Source of the DNA: Corbicula japonica
Taxonomy: Eukaryota; Mollusca; Bivalvia; Venerida; Cyrenidae
Direction of reading: 5' to 3'
Length of the DNA stretch: 64,000 nt
Assembly (NCBI GenBank): GCA_038501625.1
Contig: JAZAYU010000003.1
Location: 3,103,001-3,167,000 of the forward strand
This document shows, piece after piece, positions 44,817 through 56,945 of the stretch (position 1 is its first letter; the number at the start of each line of letters is the position of its first letter). The notes below the pieces were generated by a model that saw only the letters and a list, made by a program, of their open reading frames with translations, was not told where the DNA came from and searched no databases. Both the position numbers and the translations under genes were made by a program.

Positions 44817-45066
44817 GGGCACGTCATGGGAAAAGGTACCTTCGGTCATATTTTGTAACAATTTAGTTGTTAGTATATTTAGAAACAACTCACAATAATA
44901 TATTATTTTCTCTTAACTAAACAGTGATTTTGTTTGATATTTTGTTAATAAAATGATATTTTTACCGCGAATTGCAGAACAATAAATGTCGTCTGCTCAA
45001 CTTTATGACGTCATTTCAAGAATTGACGTCAGCTGTCAGAAGGTACCTTTTCCCGTGACGCGCCCC
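44817..45066. mobile_element. MITE R6, copy 2 (good ends)
   Basis: The left end GGGCACGTCATGGGAAAAGG TACC and the right end, inverse complement GGGGCGCGTCACGGGAAAAG GTACC, form inverted repeats of about 24 bases. The interior shares AATGTCGTCTGCTCAAC and TATGACGTCATTT with 19,890-20,157. It is 250 bases with no coding capacity. Confidence 0.8.
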
Positions 45067-47860
45067 AATTATAATTCAGACTTTTTAAGTAATGTTGCCG
45101 GCAACGTTACTTGGTATTATTTTTATACCGAAAAGAAACGGTCGTTAAATACTCGATAGAGTTATAAAACAGAAAACCTTATTGCTTCAGTCAAAAATAT
45201 CCTAAGAAAATCACTTGCTTCTCATACTAATTCGAAATGCAATTTAAGAAAATTAAAATAACTAAAACAATCATACAGTCTGTGTGATTTTGCAGAGATG
45301 CTAACAATGTTAGATCAGATTCCATTGATTATCGTTGTAAAAAGTTGGCACGCGCGGAAATGAGGTAAATATAGTGCGATTCAGATAAACAATTAGCAAA
45401 ATATCATCAGGCCGCATTAGAACTTAAATTACCACCAAACTCAGCTAATAAGAAAATAATTAATTACTGGAATAAAATTATTGCTATGTAGAACCGACAG
45501 AATACTAATACAATTATTAATAACTATGTTTCTGTGTCAACTTTTGATATTTCAATTTAATTTTAATGAGACATCAGAACAGACTAAAGACATACGATTT
45601 ATTTGAAATAACTCAATCAAATTTATTGCTATTAACAAATAATTTTGTGTGCTATTAAAAAGTGTATTATAACCAATTAATGTATCTTATAAATCTTCTC
45701 AAGAGAAGATGTGCTCATCTAAAGAAAAGACATTCATTATACAAATTTATTGGTGAACACAAAAAGTATATTAATTAAAGTATGCCGGTGTCTGTTCTTT
45801 TGGTTATGTATATGGTTGTATGTTCATTAAAAATAATTAATTATTATAAAGTGAATACATGTATTTAAATTCAGTTATGGACGCAGATCTTTTCATGTGT
45901 CTAGACAGCCACACATAAGAATGTTGAGTTACACGTTGAACAACCCTTTCGTTAACGATCCGTGCATATAGAGCTATTAATTTGAAAGCACAAGTGCCCC
46001 CTACGTAACTAAATTACCAACATCTATTTAAAAACCCGTTTCAATGTCTCCTTTTTACAAAGCTGTTTGTGGTTGCTTGGTTTAAACAATGGTATTTCTC
46101 ACAACGAGCTGCAAAGCTTGTTAATTTCACAAGTGGATCTCGGATAATTGTCCCTCAACTGGTGAAGAGACAATTCACCAGTGGGCGTATACGGCGAACG
46201 GGACCGAATGCTGCGTTAATGGTCTGATTAGTGTTGACGGCTGAGGGCAGATTTTGACATTTCCACCGCTAATAGATCAATCACAAATTACAAGTACCAG
46301 AAGTTTGAGACAATTTCCCCAACTGATTCGTATAAATAGCTTATAGTAAGTATTGGAAAGGGCAAATAAAATGCTAAGCACTTGAGGAAATCTTATGGCA
46401 ATCTCTGCAATAAAACACAATAATACAAGCTCCGGTTTCAAGAGAGATTGCCTGTTAAGAGCTATTACATTTTAGAATCAGGAGACTAGAAATAGCGTTG
46501 ATGCAAAATTCATACCTATTGAATTTCAGAGTTAATAAGTCTCGCATACCGTGTCTGTTTCATAATAAATGTGATGTCGCCGTTTCTTTCTGATTCAAGC
46601 AATCGCAATGTTAAATACGATATATGCATTCCGAGACAACATTTACTATGCTATGAGGTTGTGTGTTTTTTTATTTGTCTGCAAATCTAACCTGCGTAAA
46701 ACTTTTTATATTTGTAGACGAGATTTCACAGAGTGTTCGGTTTGAAATATACCATAGTTAAAACCAACAGAATGCTGATGCTGAGCTCCAGGTCCCTTCT
46801 AAAACCTCACTTAACGCGAAAAACGTGACAATTACATTTTAAACATTTCAAAATAATATAAAAGCAATAGACTGAAAATTAAAAATATTGTTATCAATTA
46901 AGACTAATGCATGATGTTCATTTAATGGTAAAACATAAAAATATGTCTTAAAATAGTTCTTATTTAGATAATTAATCCGGAGTTGCATGGCTGCTTAACC
47001 TGCTTTCAATCTGTATACTAAGGTGAATAAGCGTTACAAGATAAGATTTTAATAATTGAAAAGTTTAATAGTAAACTAAATTCACATCTACAAAATGTTT
47101 ATATATTGCAAATTGTTCTTTGAATGAGTTCAAAAAATATTAACAGCGGCCATATCATTTCCCTCATTAACAATTGATACGGAAATCAATATTATGAGCG
47201 GCGATCCACGAAACAGTTTTCGTTTGTGACATTTTATACATAACCGGTTCTATTTCTATTAAAATGCATGATAAGCGATAGTTTTTTTATTACACAAACC
47301 ATGTTTAACATGTTTAAATAGAAAAGAAAATTTGTGCAAAAATCAATGACGTCAAAATATTTAAAAACCTATTTTCTGACTCGCCGTTTACTTCATAAAG
47401 CCTGTTGTCATGGAATCAGGTTCAATTACACTTAATCAGATAATAATTTTAAAAACTTTAAATTATTATTTAATCATGAAATGCAAAAAGAAAACGAGTC
47501 GTGTCTTTTCTTATACTTAATAACATCTTCAAGGCCAACAAGAAGATTTGGGTGAAAACTTATTGACCTCGCTTGAGAGTTATGGGAAGTTCAGGTCTGT
47601 AGTAAAAGCGTGAATGGAAACCATGCTGTCGTTAAGCAATCGTTAAATGCTTCCACCAGAAAACGTGGCGCAACCTGGAAACAGAGCGGTCAAAACTCGC
47701 AAACGTGCAGAATTTAAACGACAGAGCAGATGCAATCACGTTCATCATACATGTTTGAACAAACTGTGAAATATGACACATGTAAAACATTGCAAAGTCA
47801 TCTTGCAGGTTATGTTACAGTATCTGTTTCCTTGTCAGAACTTATTTCCGAAGTTATTTT
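45067..47860. other. Non-coding, intronic, largest repeat-poor stretch
   Basis: I recognised no repeat family in nearly 2.8 kb. Around 46,130-46,260 the base composition is more balanced and there is a perfect 9-bp hairpin (ACTGGTGAA at 46,158-46,166 and TTCACCAGT at 46,174-46,182). A conserved regulatory element is possible but unproven. Confidence 0.4.
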
Positions 47861-47861
47861 C

Positions 47862-47973
47862 TACCTATCAGGAATAACCAAATAAAGAAGGCACAGCCTC
47901 CCCACTTAGCAATAAAGCAGTGAGGGAAACAAGAGAACGGGTTTATAAAATTTTCATTTTCAATAGAGAGACC

Positions 47974-47975
<2 letters not shown>
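47862..47975 (-). repeat. R1 fragment (j), cut by a PLE relic
   Basis: CTATCAGGAATAACC, GCACAGCCTCCCCACTTAGC and GAGAACGGGTTTATAAAAT follow the R1 end in inverted orientation. It stops at AGAGAGACCAT, where R1 would continue with GAGACACCAC. Confidence 0.65.

Positions 47976-48024
<49 letters not shown>
47976..48024. repeat. (TA)n microsatellite
   Basis: About 24 TA units. The Tyr-Ile frames on both strands are artefacts. Confidence 0.93.
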
Positions 48025-48027
<3 letters not shown>

Positions 48028-48041
48028 TTTCCAAGTAAAAG

Positions 48042-48085
48042 TCCCTTGAAGAAGTGGGGGTTTATCTCCCTGAAACGTTGGGATG
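48042..48085 (+). ncRNA. Degenerate hammerhead-like motif of another PLE family
   Basis: Stem I would pair TCCC with GGGA. The core reads TTGAAGA where CTGANGA is expected, so the catalytic C3 is U. Stem II is GGGGG/CTCCC, followed by GAAA, CGTT and the stem I strand. The C3 change predicts an inactive ribozyme. Confidence 0.5.
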
Positions 48086-48131
48086 GATTAAATTTGTGTT
48101 TTAGTGAACGGTTTTTCAATATAGAGACCAT

Positions 48132-49364
48132 TATTATCTAAAATGTGGTAACGTATATCTTAACAATAGTCGTCTGTAATAGTTTGACAGTGACACATAT
48201 GTTACTTGTTAAGGATATAAGAAATTATGAAACATTCTTAATTTTGTGAAAGTACCTTTTTGTTTTTTGTTGAAAACACAGTAAAACATTCTCGACATCG
48301 TCATACTGTGCTAAGGTATTTCTGTAATTACTAGTACTGTATCATGAACAATAACTGTCCATGTATCAATCAGTGAGGCTGTGTAGTCTCGGTGCGGTTA
48401 TAAGTTTTATCCTGGCACATTTGTAATCTACTTTACCTCTGAGAAATCGAACATGATCAGCACCATAAAAGAATGACCATACTGTAGTCTGGTTACAAAA
48501 ACAAGTTGCTGAGATGAAAGATGTAAATCCCTAACGACAATCAAATTATTGAAACATATACCAGTGTTTTTTTCTCTGCCGCTTTGTAATTTTGTGTCCA
48601 TTACAGACATTCAACAGGTTATTTGTAATTGAATAAATATCCTCGGGCAATTTAAATTGGATTGATATAGCGTTTCCGAAACAAACGGAGACAATCAGCC
48701 GATCCCTTGTCCCTTGCATAATGAAATTCATCCATAAATAATTTATCACCTCTGTGTTTCCGCCATCAATAGGGGTGATTTAACAAGTATACAACGATGG
48801 TTATGATATTATTAAATACTTCACTTTTACATAATGATCGTTGATAAATGCTTCTCATTAAATCGCTCAATTTTATGTCATTTTAAATACCGAACATTCA
48901 TAAAGTCATTGTGCGGGGTATAACCAAAGGTTCCAATCATGATAAATTTACTAAATATGTTATGTGTATTTTTTTTTAGATTTGAAAAAAAGTTATTCAA
49001 TCACATAGTAAAAAATATTGACCCAAAAGAGGTATTAAGAAATAAGAAATAATAGTAAACACCAAAATACAAAAAAGCATCTTATTCCTGGACATACGTC
49101 ATTTTTTGATAGACAAAACAAATGAAATATTAGAATGAAGAAAGATAGGGAATTTCTTCACTGAAGCTTTATATGACGTTCATCTGGTGGAAATAACATT
49201 TAAAGGTCAACGACAAACGTCTATTGACCAAATATAAAAAGCTCAAACCTTACACTCATGGAAAAAATGATCTCATGCCATTCAACAAATATGCTGAGAA
49301 AGTTATACAACCTTTCAAACACACACCAGAACTGGAATAACTTAATAGGGAACGTTGAAAACCA
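48132..49364. other. Non-coding, intronic
   Basis: No gene or repeat recognised. Confidence 0.4.
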
Positions 49365-49790
49365 CAGAACACGAAGAATATGAAAATATTGCAGGCTCTG
49401 TTTGATTTAGCCTGTTCGTGGTCAGTAATGGAAATGCATATAACTGCCCTTGCCGCCTGCCTCGGGTAGTATACAACTCAATAATTACACCAATAAGCAG
49501 TACAATTTTGATTCATTACAAATGATGGTGTGCATATGGCGGTTAACATGGAACCCTCAATGCGTTTTTTTCAGATGAATACCATTCCAAGTTCAGCGTA
49601 ATAAGGTCTACAGATAAAAGAATGGGTTTTCCCTAAACGAGAAAAACAATGGACAGAACTTAACAGAATAAAATTATTACAGGGGATCTGAGAATATAAA
49701 TTTTGCATGTCACAGACAATACCAAAGGCAAAATTTTCAAAAAGAAAGCAGGAAGTTTATCCTTTGGATGATTGAACAATATCCAAATCT
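49365..49790 (-). repeat. Dispersed repeat R3, inverted copy 4
   Basis: Plus-strand landmarks appear in reverse: GCAGGCTCTGTTTGATTTAG, CAATAAGCAGTACAATTTTG, GTGTGCATATGGCGGTTAAC, AATACCATTCCAAGTTCAGC, AACAATGGACAGAAC and GATTGAACAATATCCAAATC. This is one of the longest copies. Confidence 0.75.
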
Positions 49791-49891
49791 CGATTGGTTG
49801 GGTAATTGAAACAAACCATCTTAAAACTGGCTGAAATATTAAAAAAAAAAGAAGAAAAATTCAGAAATACTGTTAACATAGCTCATAATAT

Positions 49892-50005
49892 CGTGACCTT
49901 CAAAGAACGTTACTGATAACAGCACTGATTGAATGTACGGGGATACGTTTTACAGCCGCCGCACGGCACAAACAACGCGACTGTGTATTGAAATAGATTA
50001 ATGTG
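49892..50005 (+). repeat. Repeat R4, copy 3
   Basis: GTGACCTTCAAAGAACGTTA, CTGATAACAGCACTG, TGTACGGGGATACGTTTTAC and AGCCGCCGCACGGCACAAAC match 39,848-39,960. It lies directly beyond R3 in the opposite orientation. Confidence 0.7.
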
Positions 50006-50249
50006 AAACAAATATCCATTTTAAACCAATATCCATGTTCTCCGTTAGTTATAAGTATCAAACCAAAGATATGCAATTTAGGTATAGTATATAGACTTCT
50101 GAAATAAACCAAACTTAAATAAAATTTGACCTCTCAACTTAGATTTACCCCTTTGATTCTCATTATTTATTTGCGGTGTTTTAACACTGAGAAGATTCCT
50201 TGCTACTGATTTTTTTAACAGAAATATTTATACTTATCTTGAACTTTTC

Positions 50250-50442
50250 GAATGGTTTTTCTGATGACCGTTCAAATGCGTTAACCACTCGGGTTCTCAT
50301 TTACGTTAAATGTTTGTGTTGTCTATTTTGATATTGATCATTTTAAAAGCAATGCTCTCTTTTCCTCTCTACATTCTGGCTGTGTGTAGAATCTATGTGG
50401 TCTTGATGTGGACATTTTGATATGCATGTTTCGATTTTTTTC
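50250..50442 (+). repeat. R1 fragment (k)
   Basis: GATGACCGTTCAAATGCGTT, CCACTCGGGTTCTCAT, GTTAAATGTTTGTGTTGTC, GCAATGCTCTCTTTTCCTC and the end TTTGATATGCATGTTTCGAT. The 5' half is missing. Confidence 0.7.
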
Positions 50443-50705
50443 CTGTATTATAATGACGCTTTTCTTGACGATGTTTTTTCTTCTGACTATTTGACATTAT
50501 TCAATGTTTAGTTTAGCTTCTCAATAATTATTCCATATTAAATCTTCCAAAAGGGAATCCAGTAATAACTCTTTGTAAAATTTGGAAATTGGACTCAAGG
50601 ATTAAAAATACTAAGAGATATTTTACATTACATTACACAGTGTTTAGTTGCGCTTCACACTGACTTTCTGACATTAAACATTGTTTTGTTGAGTTCCCTC
50701 TAACT

Positions 50706-52548
50706 CAGGGGGTAGGACGTGACACTGAATCCGAAGATAGTTAAGCGAGGAAAATGTTGCATTGGGATAAAAATGGCGGTTTAGTGGGCATTTTTTAAAT
50801 AGTCCGGATTTATTTTGCGAGGTAAGTGCCTTCATACTATATTTAATTTAAAGTCCACCTGTGCATTCTCTGACCTGATGCCTAAGGTACCCTCGACACT
50901 TTGTTTTAGAAACGCAGGTTTTATAACAAAAAAGTTATTGAAGGTTTTATACAGTAAAGGTAATGTAAACACGCCAAAAATATGGTAATTAAGGCTGATC
51001 TTCGGACATCTGGCCACTTTCATATTGGGGTCTTAGCATTTTATTAAGTCAAAATAACTCGTCCACAATAAGCAACCCACCACGCTCGAAAGAAAACAGG
51101 ACATACCATATTCTGGCATTCGAGGATTGGGACATTCCCTTTTTGGCATTACCTGGATATCTTTACTGAACTGGTTTCTCATAAAGCACTTGCTCATTCA
51201 CAGATTTGATTAAAGAATATGATTTTTTTTTATTGTTATGGATATATGGATATGTTTATTTAATGTGTTTTCATAATAAACAATACATTTACAAAATTAG
51301 CATATGCGCATGGTTACAAATATGTTTTTTTTTCATAACATAGAGATTTTTAGTGAGATATTTTCCGGGTTCCGATGTTTGGCTTTAGTAAAGTGTACAA
51401 AATGATCATAATATGACATGGCATTATAACTAGTTTTAGCATGATAGGTGATTAATATTACACGCCAGTATACTGGGTGAAATTTTATAGATGTTCAAGT
51501 TAAATCGTACCAAGCCAGGTGGCTAAAATGCTACATTGAAACTTCCAAGTGTTCTATATTTAATAATGCCACTATGATATGCAAATCATAAATGGCTAAC
51601 TCCCCGTCTGTGATGTTGAGCAAGAGTGTTGCTTAAAGATGCTGATGATTAAATTATTCTGCAAATGGAGGCAACTGCACTCGCGAACCTTGAGGTAAAC
51701 GTTAGCATTGATTCTTCAGATTGCTTTACATGTTTACACTCCAAATAATAACTGCATTTCGAATGGCAATAGGTCACTTATATAACAAGCAAATGCTTTT
51801 AAAAGAAAGTTTCATAACTGTATACCTGTACTTTACAAAATAAAATTCTACCACGGGTCCTATTGCGCGTGCTCGATGGTGTGGTTAATATATAGGAAAC
51901 TGAATATATTGTCGTATTTAATTATGCTTTATACATCATAAATGATATTCCAACTAAATCTGCTGATATTCAAATCGTTATTATATAAGAAACTTAAATA
52001 GGAAAATAAACCTACTCCGTAATAAAATCTGTGAGTAAGCAAGTGCTTCAGTATGAGAAACCAGTTCAGTAAAGATATCCAGGTAATGCCAAAAAGGGAA
52101 TGTCCCAATCCTCGAATGCTAGAAAATGGCATGTCCTGTTTTCTTTCGAGCGTGGGGAGTTGCTTATTGTGGACGAGCCAAGAAGAAAAAAGAATATGTT
52201 ATTTTGACTTGATAAACTGCTAAAACCCAATATGGAAGTGCCCAGATGTCTGAAGATCAGCCTAAAATACCATAATTTTGGCGTGTTTACATTACCTTTA
52301 CTGTATAAAACCTTCAATAACGTTTTTGTTACAAAACCTGCGTTCCTGAAACAAAGTGTCGAGGGTAACTTAGGGATCTGGTAGCAGAATGCACAGGTGG
52401 ACTTTAAATTAAATATAGTAAGAAGGCACTTACCTCGCAAAATAAATCCGGACTATTTAAAAATGCCCACTAAACCGCCATTTTTATCCCAATGCAACAT
52501 TTTCCTCGCTTAACTATCTTCGGATTCAGTGCCACGTCTTACCCCCTG
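50706..52548. mobile_element. 1.84-kb element with about 500-bp inverted arms
   Basis: The left arm (50,706-51,206) and right arm (52,019-52,548) are inverse complements over about 500-530 bases with scattered changes and small indels, around an 812-base spacer. Shared blocks include GTTAAGCGAGGAAAATGTTG, GTGGGCATTTTTTAAATAG, TTTACATTACCTTTACTG and CCAGGTAATGCCAAAAAGG (given on one strand or the other). The outer ends read CAGGGGGTAGGACGTGACAC and its inverse, resembling a tRNA D-arm region. No transposase is seen, and the 124-codon frame in the right arm is incidental. Confidence 0.85.
51207..52018. other. Spacer of the long inverted repeat
   Basis: AT-rich, 812 bases, no open frame of note and no repeat family recognised. 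Confidence 0.5.
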
Positions 52549-54082
52549 TAACTATTTGACATTAATAAATCTTGTGTTAAGCCACTCCTATTTGACATTA
52601 CAAATTGTTTCGTTCAGCTCCCCAATAACTCAGCCATGACCCTGACACTTGGTTAAGCCCAAAAGTTAGCCATCATATTCAAGCATATCCTTGCATATAC
52701 AACGCCCCTCGTAGGTTGCCTATCACCAAGGCAACTGCAGAGCTACCCATTTGCAAGCGTAATTCAAATACAAACCGACAGCCTGTTCTGTTTCCATGTT
52801 AAATCTTAATTCAAATGCAAAAAATAGCCGATAATTACATATTTTTGTGTACGTTTTGCATTAGTTCTACTCCGTCTGCCTTCTTGCAGACGATAAGAAG
52901 ATCATTATTACTTCAATTGTCTCATAAAGAAGTATTTTCTTCCAAATATAACCATCGGCTTAGATGGGAAGTTTACGCTTTGCCTGTCAGATGTCAACTT
53001 AGATCACTCTTGAAGAGTAATTTGGTCTCGAAGGTCCATTTGTTAGAAAAGTGGTAACCTGACTTTGTCAAGCTTCTTCACATTTATATCTTTTGTTCAA
53101 GAAGACACTTTCATTGACAAGAAGAATATCATATTCAGGCTCTAATGACTTTATAGCTATATTATTATTATTACTTAAATATTTGAAATATGCTTAATTA
53201 ATTTTGTGATTGGCATTTATAAGTTTTATCATGCTAAGACTGGGCACAAGATTATAAAACTGAGACTGGTTTCCTGATTTTTTTATGATCTTGGGCACAG
53301 GATTTTCGAAATTTTATCCGCGTGTTAAACTATCTTTAATGTTAGAATAAGATAATCATAGAAATAAAATCAAATCTCTTCACGTTAATTTTATTTATTT
53401 GTAAACCAGAATAACATGTTTCCAATGACAAAAAGTGTGTTAGAAATATATATCATACGTTAACTGTCCTAATTTCCATTGGAATTTATCATTTTAAATA
53501 AAACATATTTTGAATAAAAAAGATATAAAACACAAACTATAACAACCAAACAGAAAATAAATACAAGAAAGAAATACGAAAGTTTATACAGAAAAGAACT
53601 TGCGTAGATCAGATATCTGCAATTTGAATCTTAAACATATTATTATAAGACAGGAATTCCCTTGGAAATGTTAAAATGTGACATGCTAAAAGCTTTTTGT
53701 CGGCAAGCCCGTTGCAGACTAGGCACTCCTTTCAAATTTATCTCACCACCAAGACGATACTTACCATCTAGAATGGAGTTTCTTTTAAATATGTTTAATA
53801 AATGTATAGTTTAGCAATGTCTTGCATTATAATATATGAATATGTATAGCCAATTTACATGAACGTATATCGTATTTAATTAAAGTTGCACATCATGACC
53901 AATAACGAAAGAAAACCTTTTTCTGCATGGTTAAAATAAAATAGAATTTGTATAGTAAAAACGAGTTTAATCCTATATTGGGTTTTTATATCGACCCTAA
54001 TGTAAGATTTCTAATCTCAAAACATTTGCTTTGGGATATGATATTTGGGGGTGGGGACGAATATTTGTGGGGGGGGGGGGGA
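52549..54082. other. Non-coding, intronic, with R2 remnant
   Basis: At 53,240-53,300 a remnant of R2 (GGGCACAAGATTATAAAACT, GAGACTGGTTTCC, then ATGATCTTGGGCACAG) is left after loss of both inner arms. No gene is supported. The 80-codon frame at 52,815 has no family resemblance. Confidence 0.5.
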
Positions 54083-54170
54083 GTGAAATATGTAAATCAG
54101 AAACGACCACATCTAGAATACACAGTTTCCCCCAGACTCAAAATGAATAGAGGAAAAGAGAGCGTGTAAT
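54083..54170 (-). repeat. R1 terminal fragment (l), inverted
   Basis: GTGAAATATGTAAATCAGAA, CGACCACATCTAGAATACAC and GAAAAGAGAGCGTGTAATAT. It follows a run of about 13 G (54,068-54,081). Confidence 0.65.
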
Positions 54171-55217
54171 ATAAAATGAAAATATTATTCTCAAACAAGA
54201 TATTAATACTCGTTATAATCCCCAAAAATAAAGACTTATATTGGCGTGATGCTGTATTTACGTATGGAAGCTCACGTTGTATGGCAAAATGCTTTATTTA
54301 CAAACCACAGACACAAACAAATATCTTTGGCAACATCTAAAAAATACAGACATCGCATAATCAACGGATACGGATCGGCTTTTTTAGATGTTTGCTCAAA
54401 GCCAATGTTCTATTAGCAATGGAAGAAACAATATAACCTTATTCTGGTTACCATGGCTGGAAGTTTGTCTTAATATAAAAACTCTGATGTCAATAGATGC
54501 AGTCGTCACTTTTGGTGCCATATTTGGTGCCATATTCTTTTATCAAACACACACATGCTTATTGTCCAAACGTGTTGTGCCCTTTTCAATATTTACAAAA
54601 GTTTCCTATGGTCGTCATTACAACAAACAAAAGCTACAGTTATATAAAAGTGATCATAATAAGAATACTGCCACAGAGTTTGAATGTGACAACGAGAGTT
54701 TAGCCGGAGCCTTTGAACAATCAATATCAGACCAACATTCCAAATTTCAACCGTCTGTTTTTTAAAACGCTCTGCCGCTGCCGTAAGTAAGAACAAATGT
54801 TTTAATAAAGCTAACATTATCATAAATCCATTGCAATTAAATTAAATCTATATTTTTGCTATTAGCGTGTCCGCAGAAGGCAATTTAATTTATGTGTTTT
54901 GTTTAAAGCGACAAACCTCTTTATTCAGTATTGTTGGTAAAACAAATTTCTTTTTTAAAATTCCGCTGATAATTCAAGAAGAACCTAACGAAAACCACAC
55001 ATATTTTTTATTTTGTATATTGGCATAGTGGCATTTATGTTTAACTTTACTCTATATTTTAAAAAATAATCGAATATTGCACAACACTTACCTTGGTTAT
55101 TGAATACAGGACCAAACAGGACATACTACAGTGTATTATTGTTTACTTGACAGTCATGTGACCAACAAGTTAATTCAAATATTGCTTATCAGCAAAATGC
55201 TTTTTTACAGTTTCATC
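54171..55217. other. Non-coding, intronic
   Basis: A 125-codon plus-strand frame at 54,388-54,765 has no recognisable domain, mixed composition and no support from splice sites. I do not call it. Confidence 0.4.
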
Positions 55218-55367
55218 AAGGCTAAAGGTTATAATGCTGAGATTGGAAACCAGTCTCAAATCTCAAGCATCTGATCGGCTGAAATGGCGAATGGTCGCTA
55301 TTTCAGCCAATCAGATGCTTGAGATTTGAGACTGGTTTCCATGCTCAATTTTATAACCTTGCGCACA
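55218..55367. mobile_element. R2 foldback element, full copy
   Basis: GCTAAAGGTTATAATGCTGA, GAAACCAGTCTCAAATCTCA, the centre near GCGAATGGTCGC, and ATTTCAGCCAATCAGATGCT to TTTTATAACCTTGCGC. The arms have several mismatches. Confidence 0.88.
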
Positions 55368-56574
55368 AGTTCTCTTAATTAGTATTGAGCACCGAAAAAA
55401 TGGGCCATAAGATCATGCTTGGCTATATAAACAGAGTATCACATGACTGTCCACTTATCAATAATCAGTTATAGTTTTAAAAACCAACAAAACAAATCGA
55501 TGCTAATGTAATTATTGAATCACTGAATTCATTCGGTCAATGTATTGTAATAGTAATACTTGACTGTTAAATTGGAACTGATAAAAATTTCAAAGAGCTA
55601 AACATAAACTAAATAAATGAGAAGAAAACGAAAAGTAAATTATATTCAAAGGTAAAAATCGAACTCAGGGTCAAAACCAAAATAAAGGCTTCCATCGCCA
55701 CTGCACAGCCACCATCTGTGCCCTCTTTAATTTTTAACTTGCAATGAAATGATCTGATATTTGATCGTGCAAAGGGTTAAAATGGATGCGATGAACACGA
55801 CCGTTAAAATAGTGAAGCTCGGTTTGATTAAGCATTGTCATGGTCAGTAAGGCTCAGAATCGAAGTGTTTGACCTGTCGGTTAGTCAAATTTATGTTTTT
55901 AATTTGCCAGGGTGTTTGCTTGCCGAGATGTTATTCTTTGCTTGGTAGAAATATAACATACAAGTACTTCCATACTCGAGTCGCGTCAAATGAACAAAAA
56001 AAAACTATTTTTCATTTTCGAGATTTCTTACATAAGAACACTAACATTATCTGAGAATTACCTAGAAAGTCCAGCACTGATTGTCCATTTAAGAACCAGT
56101 GCGAAATCTTTCTACGCCAACTTCAAGCTTTTAGATAAACAATATTTCAAGATTTGTAGGACATATTAAAGTCATTATACATAAAGTCGTAAATGGATCT
56201 GCTAATACTATACGAAAAAGACGTCTAGAATCTATAAATTCATAACTACAGCGTCGTCATGAAACAAAACACATCAAAGGAGACACAATCACATGCAGTA
56301 CCCTCGCACTTGCCCTGCTAAGGCATACGAAGCAACCTTTTAAGCACATTAGAGCTAGATAAACCTCAAAATGGCTTGGAAATGTCAAACATTTTCATGG
56401 AAAATGTGATTACCAGTGCCGGATCATAAGATTGCCATTTTCGTAAAACAAACGGTTTCGGCTATACAATGCCTTATGTATAAAGGAGCACGAGAAAGAA
56501 ACATTTGTCGAACACAAACAGTGTTTCGTTTATTCTTCTCCACTATAAATTAAAAGGGAACACTTAAAGCCATC
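55368..56574. other. Non-coding, intronic, with a tRNA-like stretch on the minus strand
   Basis: On the minus strand of 55,652-55,722, TGGCTGTGCAGTGGCGATGG and GAGTTCGATTTTT resemble Pol III A and B boxes. It does not fold as a proper tRNA by eye and is probably a SINE relic. No exon was seen. Confidence 0.4.
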
Positions 56575-56945
56575 ATACACGAAAAATATGAAAATATTGA
56601 AGGCTCGGTTTGAGTGAGCCGGTTAATAAGCAGCAACAGAAATGCAAATAACTGCCCACGCTGTCTTATCCCGGCTTGAGCACAACAGTGAACAGTAGCA
56701 TTCGAACGCAGTGCAAACGATCTTGTTTATATGACGGTGAACGTGGAACTTTTTTTTATTTTCCGGTTAATTTCATTGCATGATCAGCGGCGAAGGCCGG
56801 AAGTAAAAAACAGAATATGTTTGTCTTTAACGAAAAAAAAACAATCGGCGGAAATTAATAGAACAAACTCTTGACGGGAGATCCTAGAATAAAAATCCTG
56901 TGTATCAAAGGAAACGCCACAGGATAAAATAAAAGCAGGTATATT
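56575..56945 (-). repeat. Dispersed repeat R3, inverted copy 5
   Basis: Plus-strand order: GAAGGCTCGGTTTGAGTGAG, TAACTGCCCACGCTGTC, CGGTGAACGTGGAAC, GCATGATCAGCGGCGAAGGC and AAACAATCGGCGGAAATTAA. It is diverged but keeps all landmarks. Confidence 0.7.

Larger units (their letters stand above)
47976..48115 (+). mobile_element. PLE pLTR relic with hammerhead-like motif and (TA)n
   Basis: TTCAATAGAGAGACCAT at the left (about 47,959-47,975) and TTCAATATAGAGACCAT at the right (about 48,115-48,131) are 17-base direct repeats with one mismatch, bracketing the insert. The insert holds a TA run and a block resembling a PLE pLTR 3' end: TCCC, TTGAAGA, a GGGGG/CTCCC stem, GAAACGTT and GGGA. No coding part remains. 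Confidence 0.55.

Noticed and set aside
52066..52440. 124-codon minus-strand frame
   Set aside because: It lies within the arm of the long inverted repeat and is broken in the partner arm.
54388..54765. 125-codon plus-strand frame
   Set aside because: No domain, no signal or splice context, and an equally long shadow frame on the other strand.
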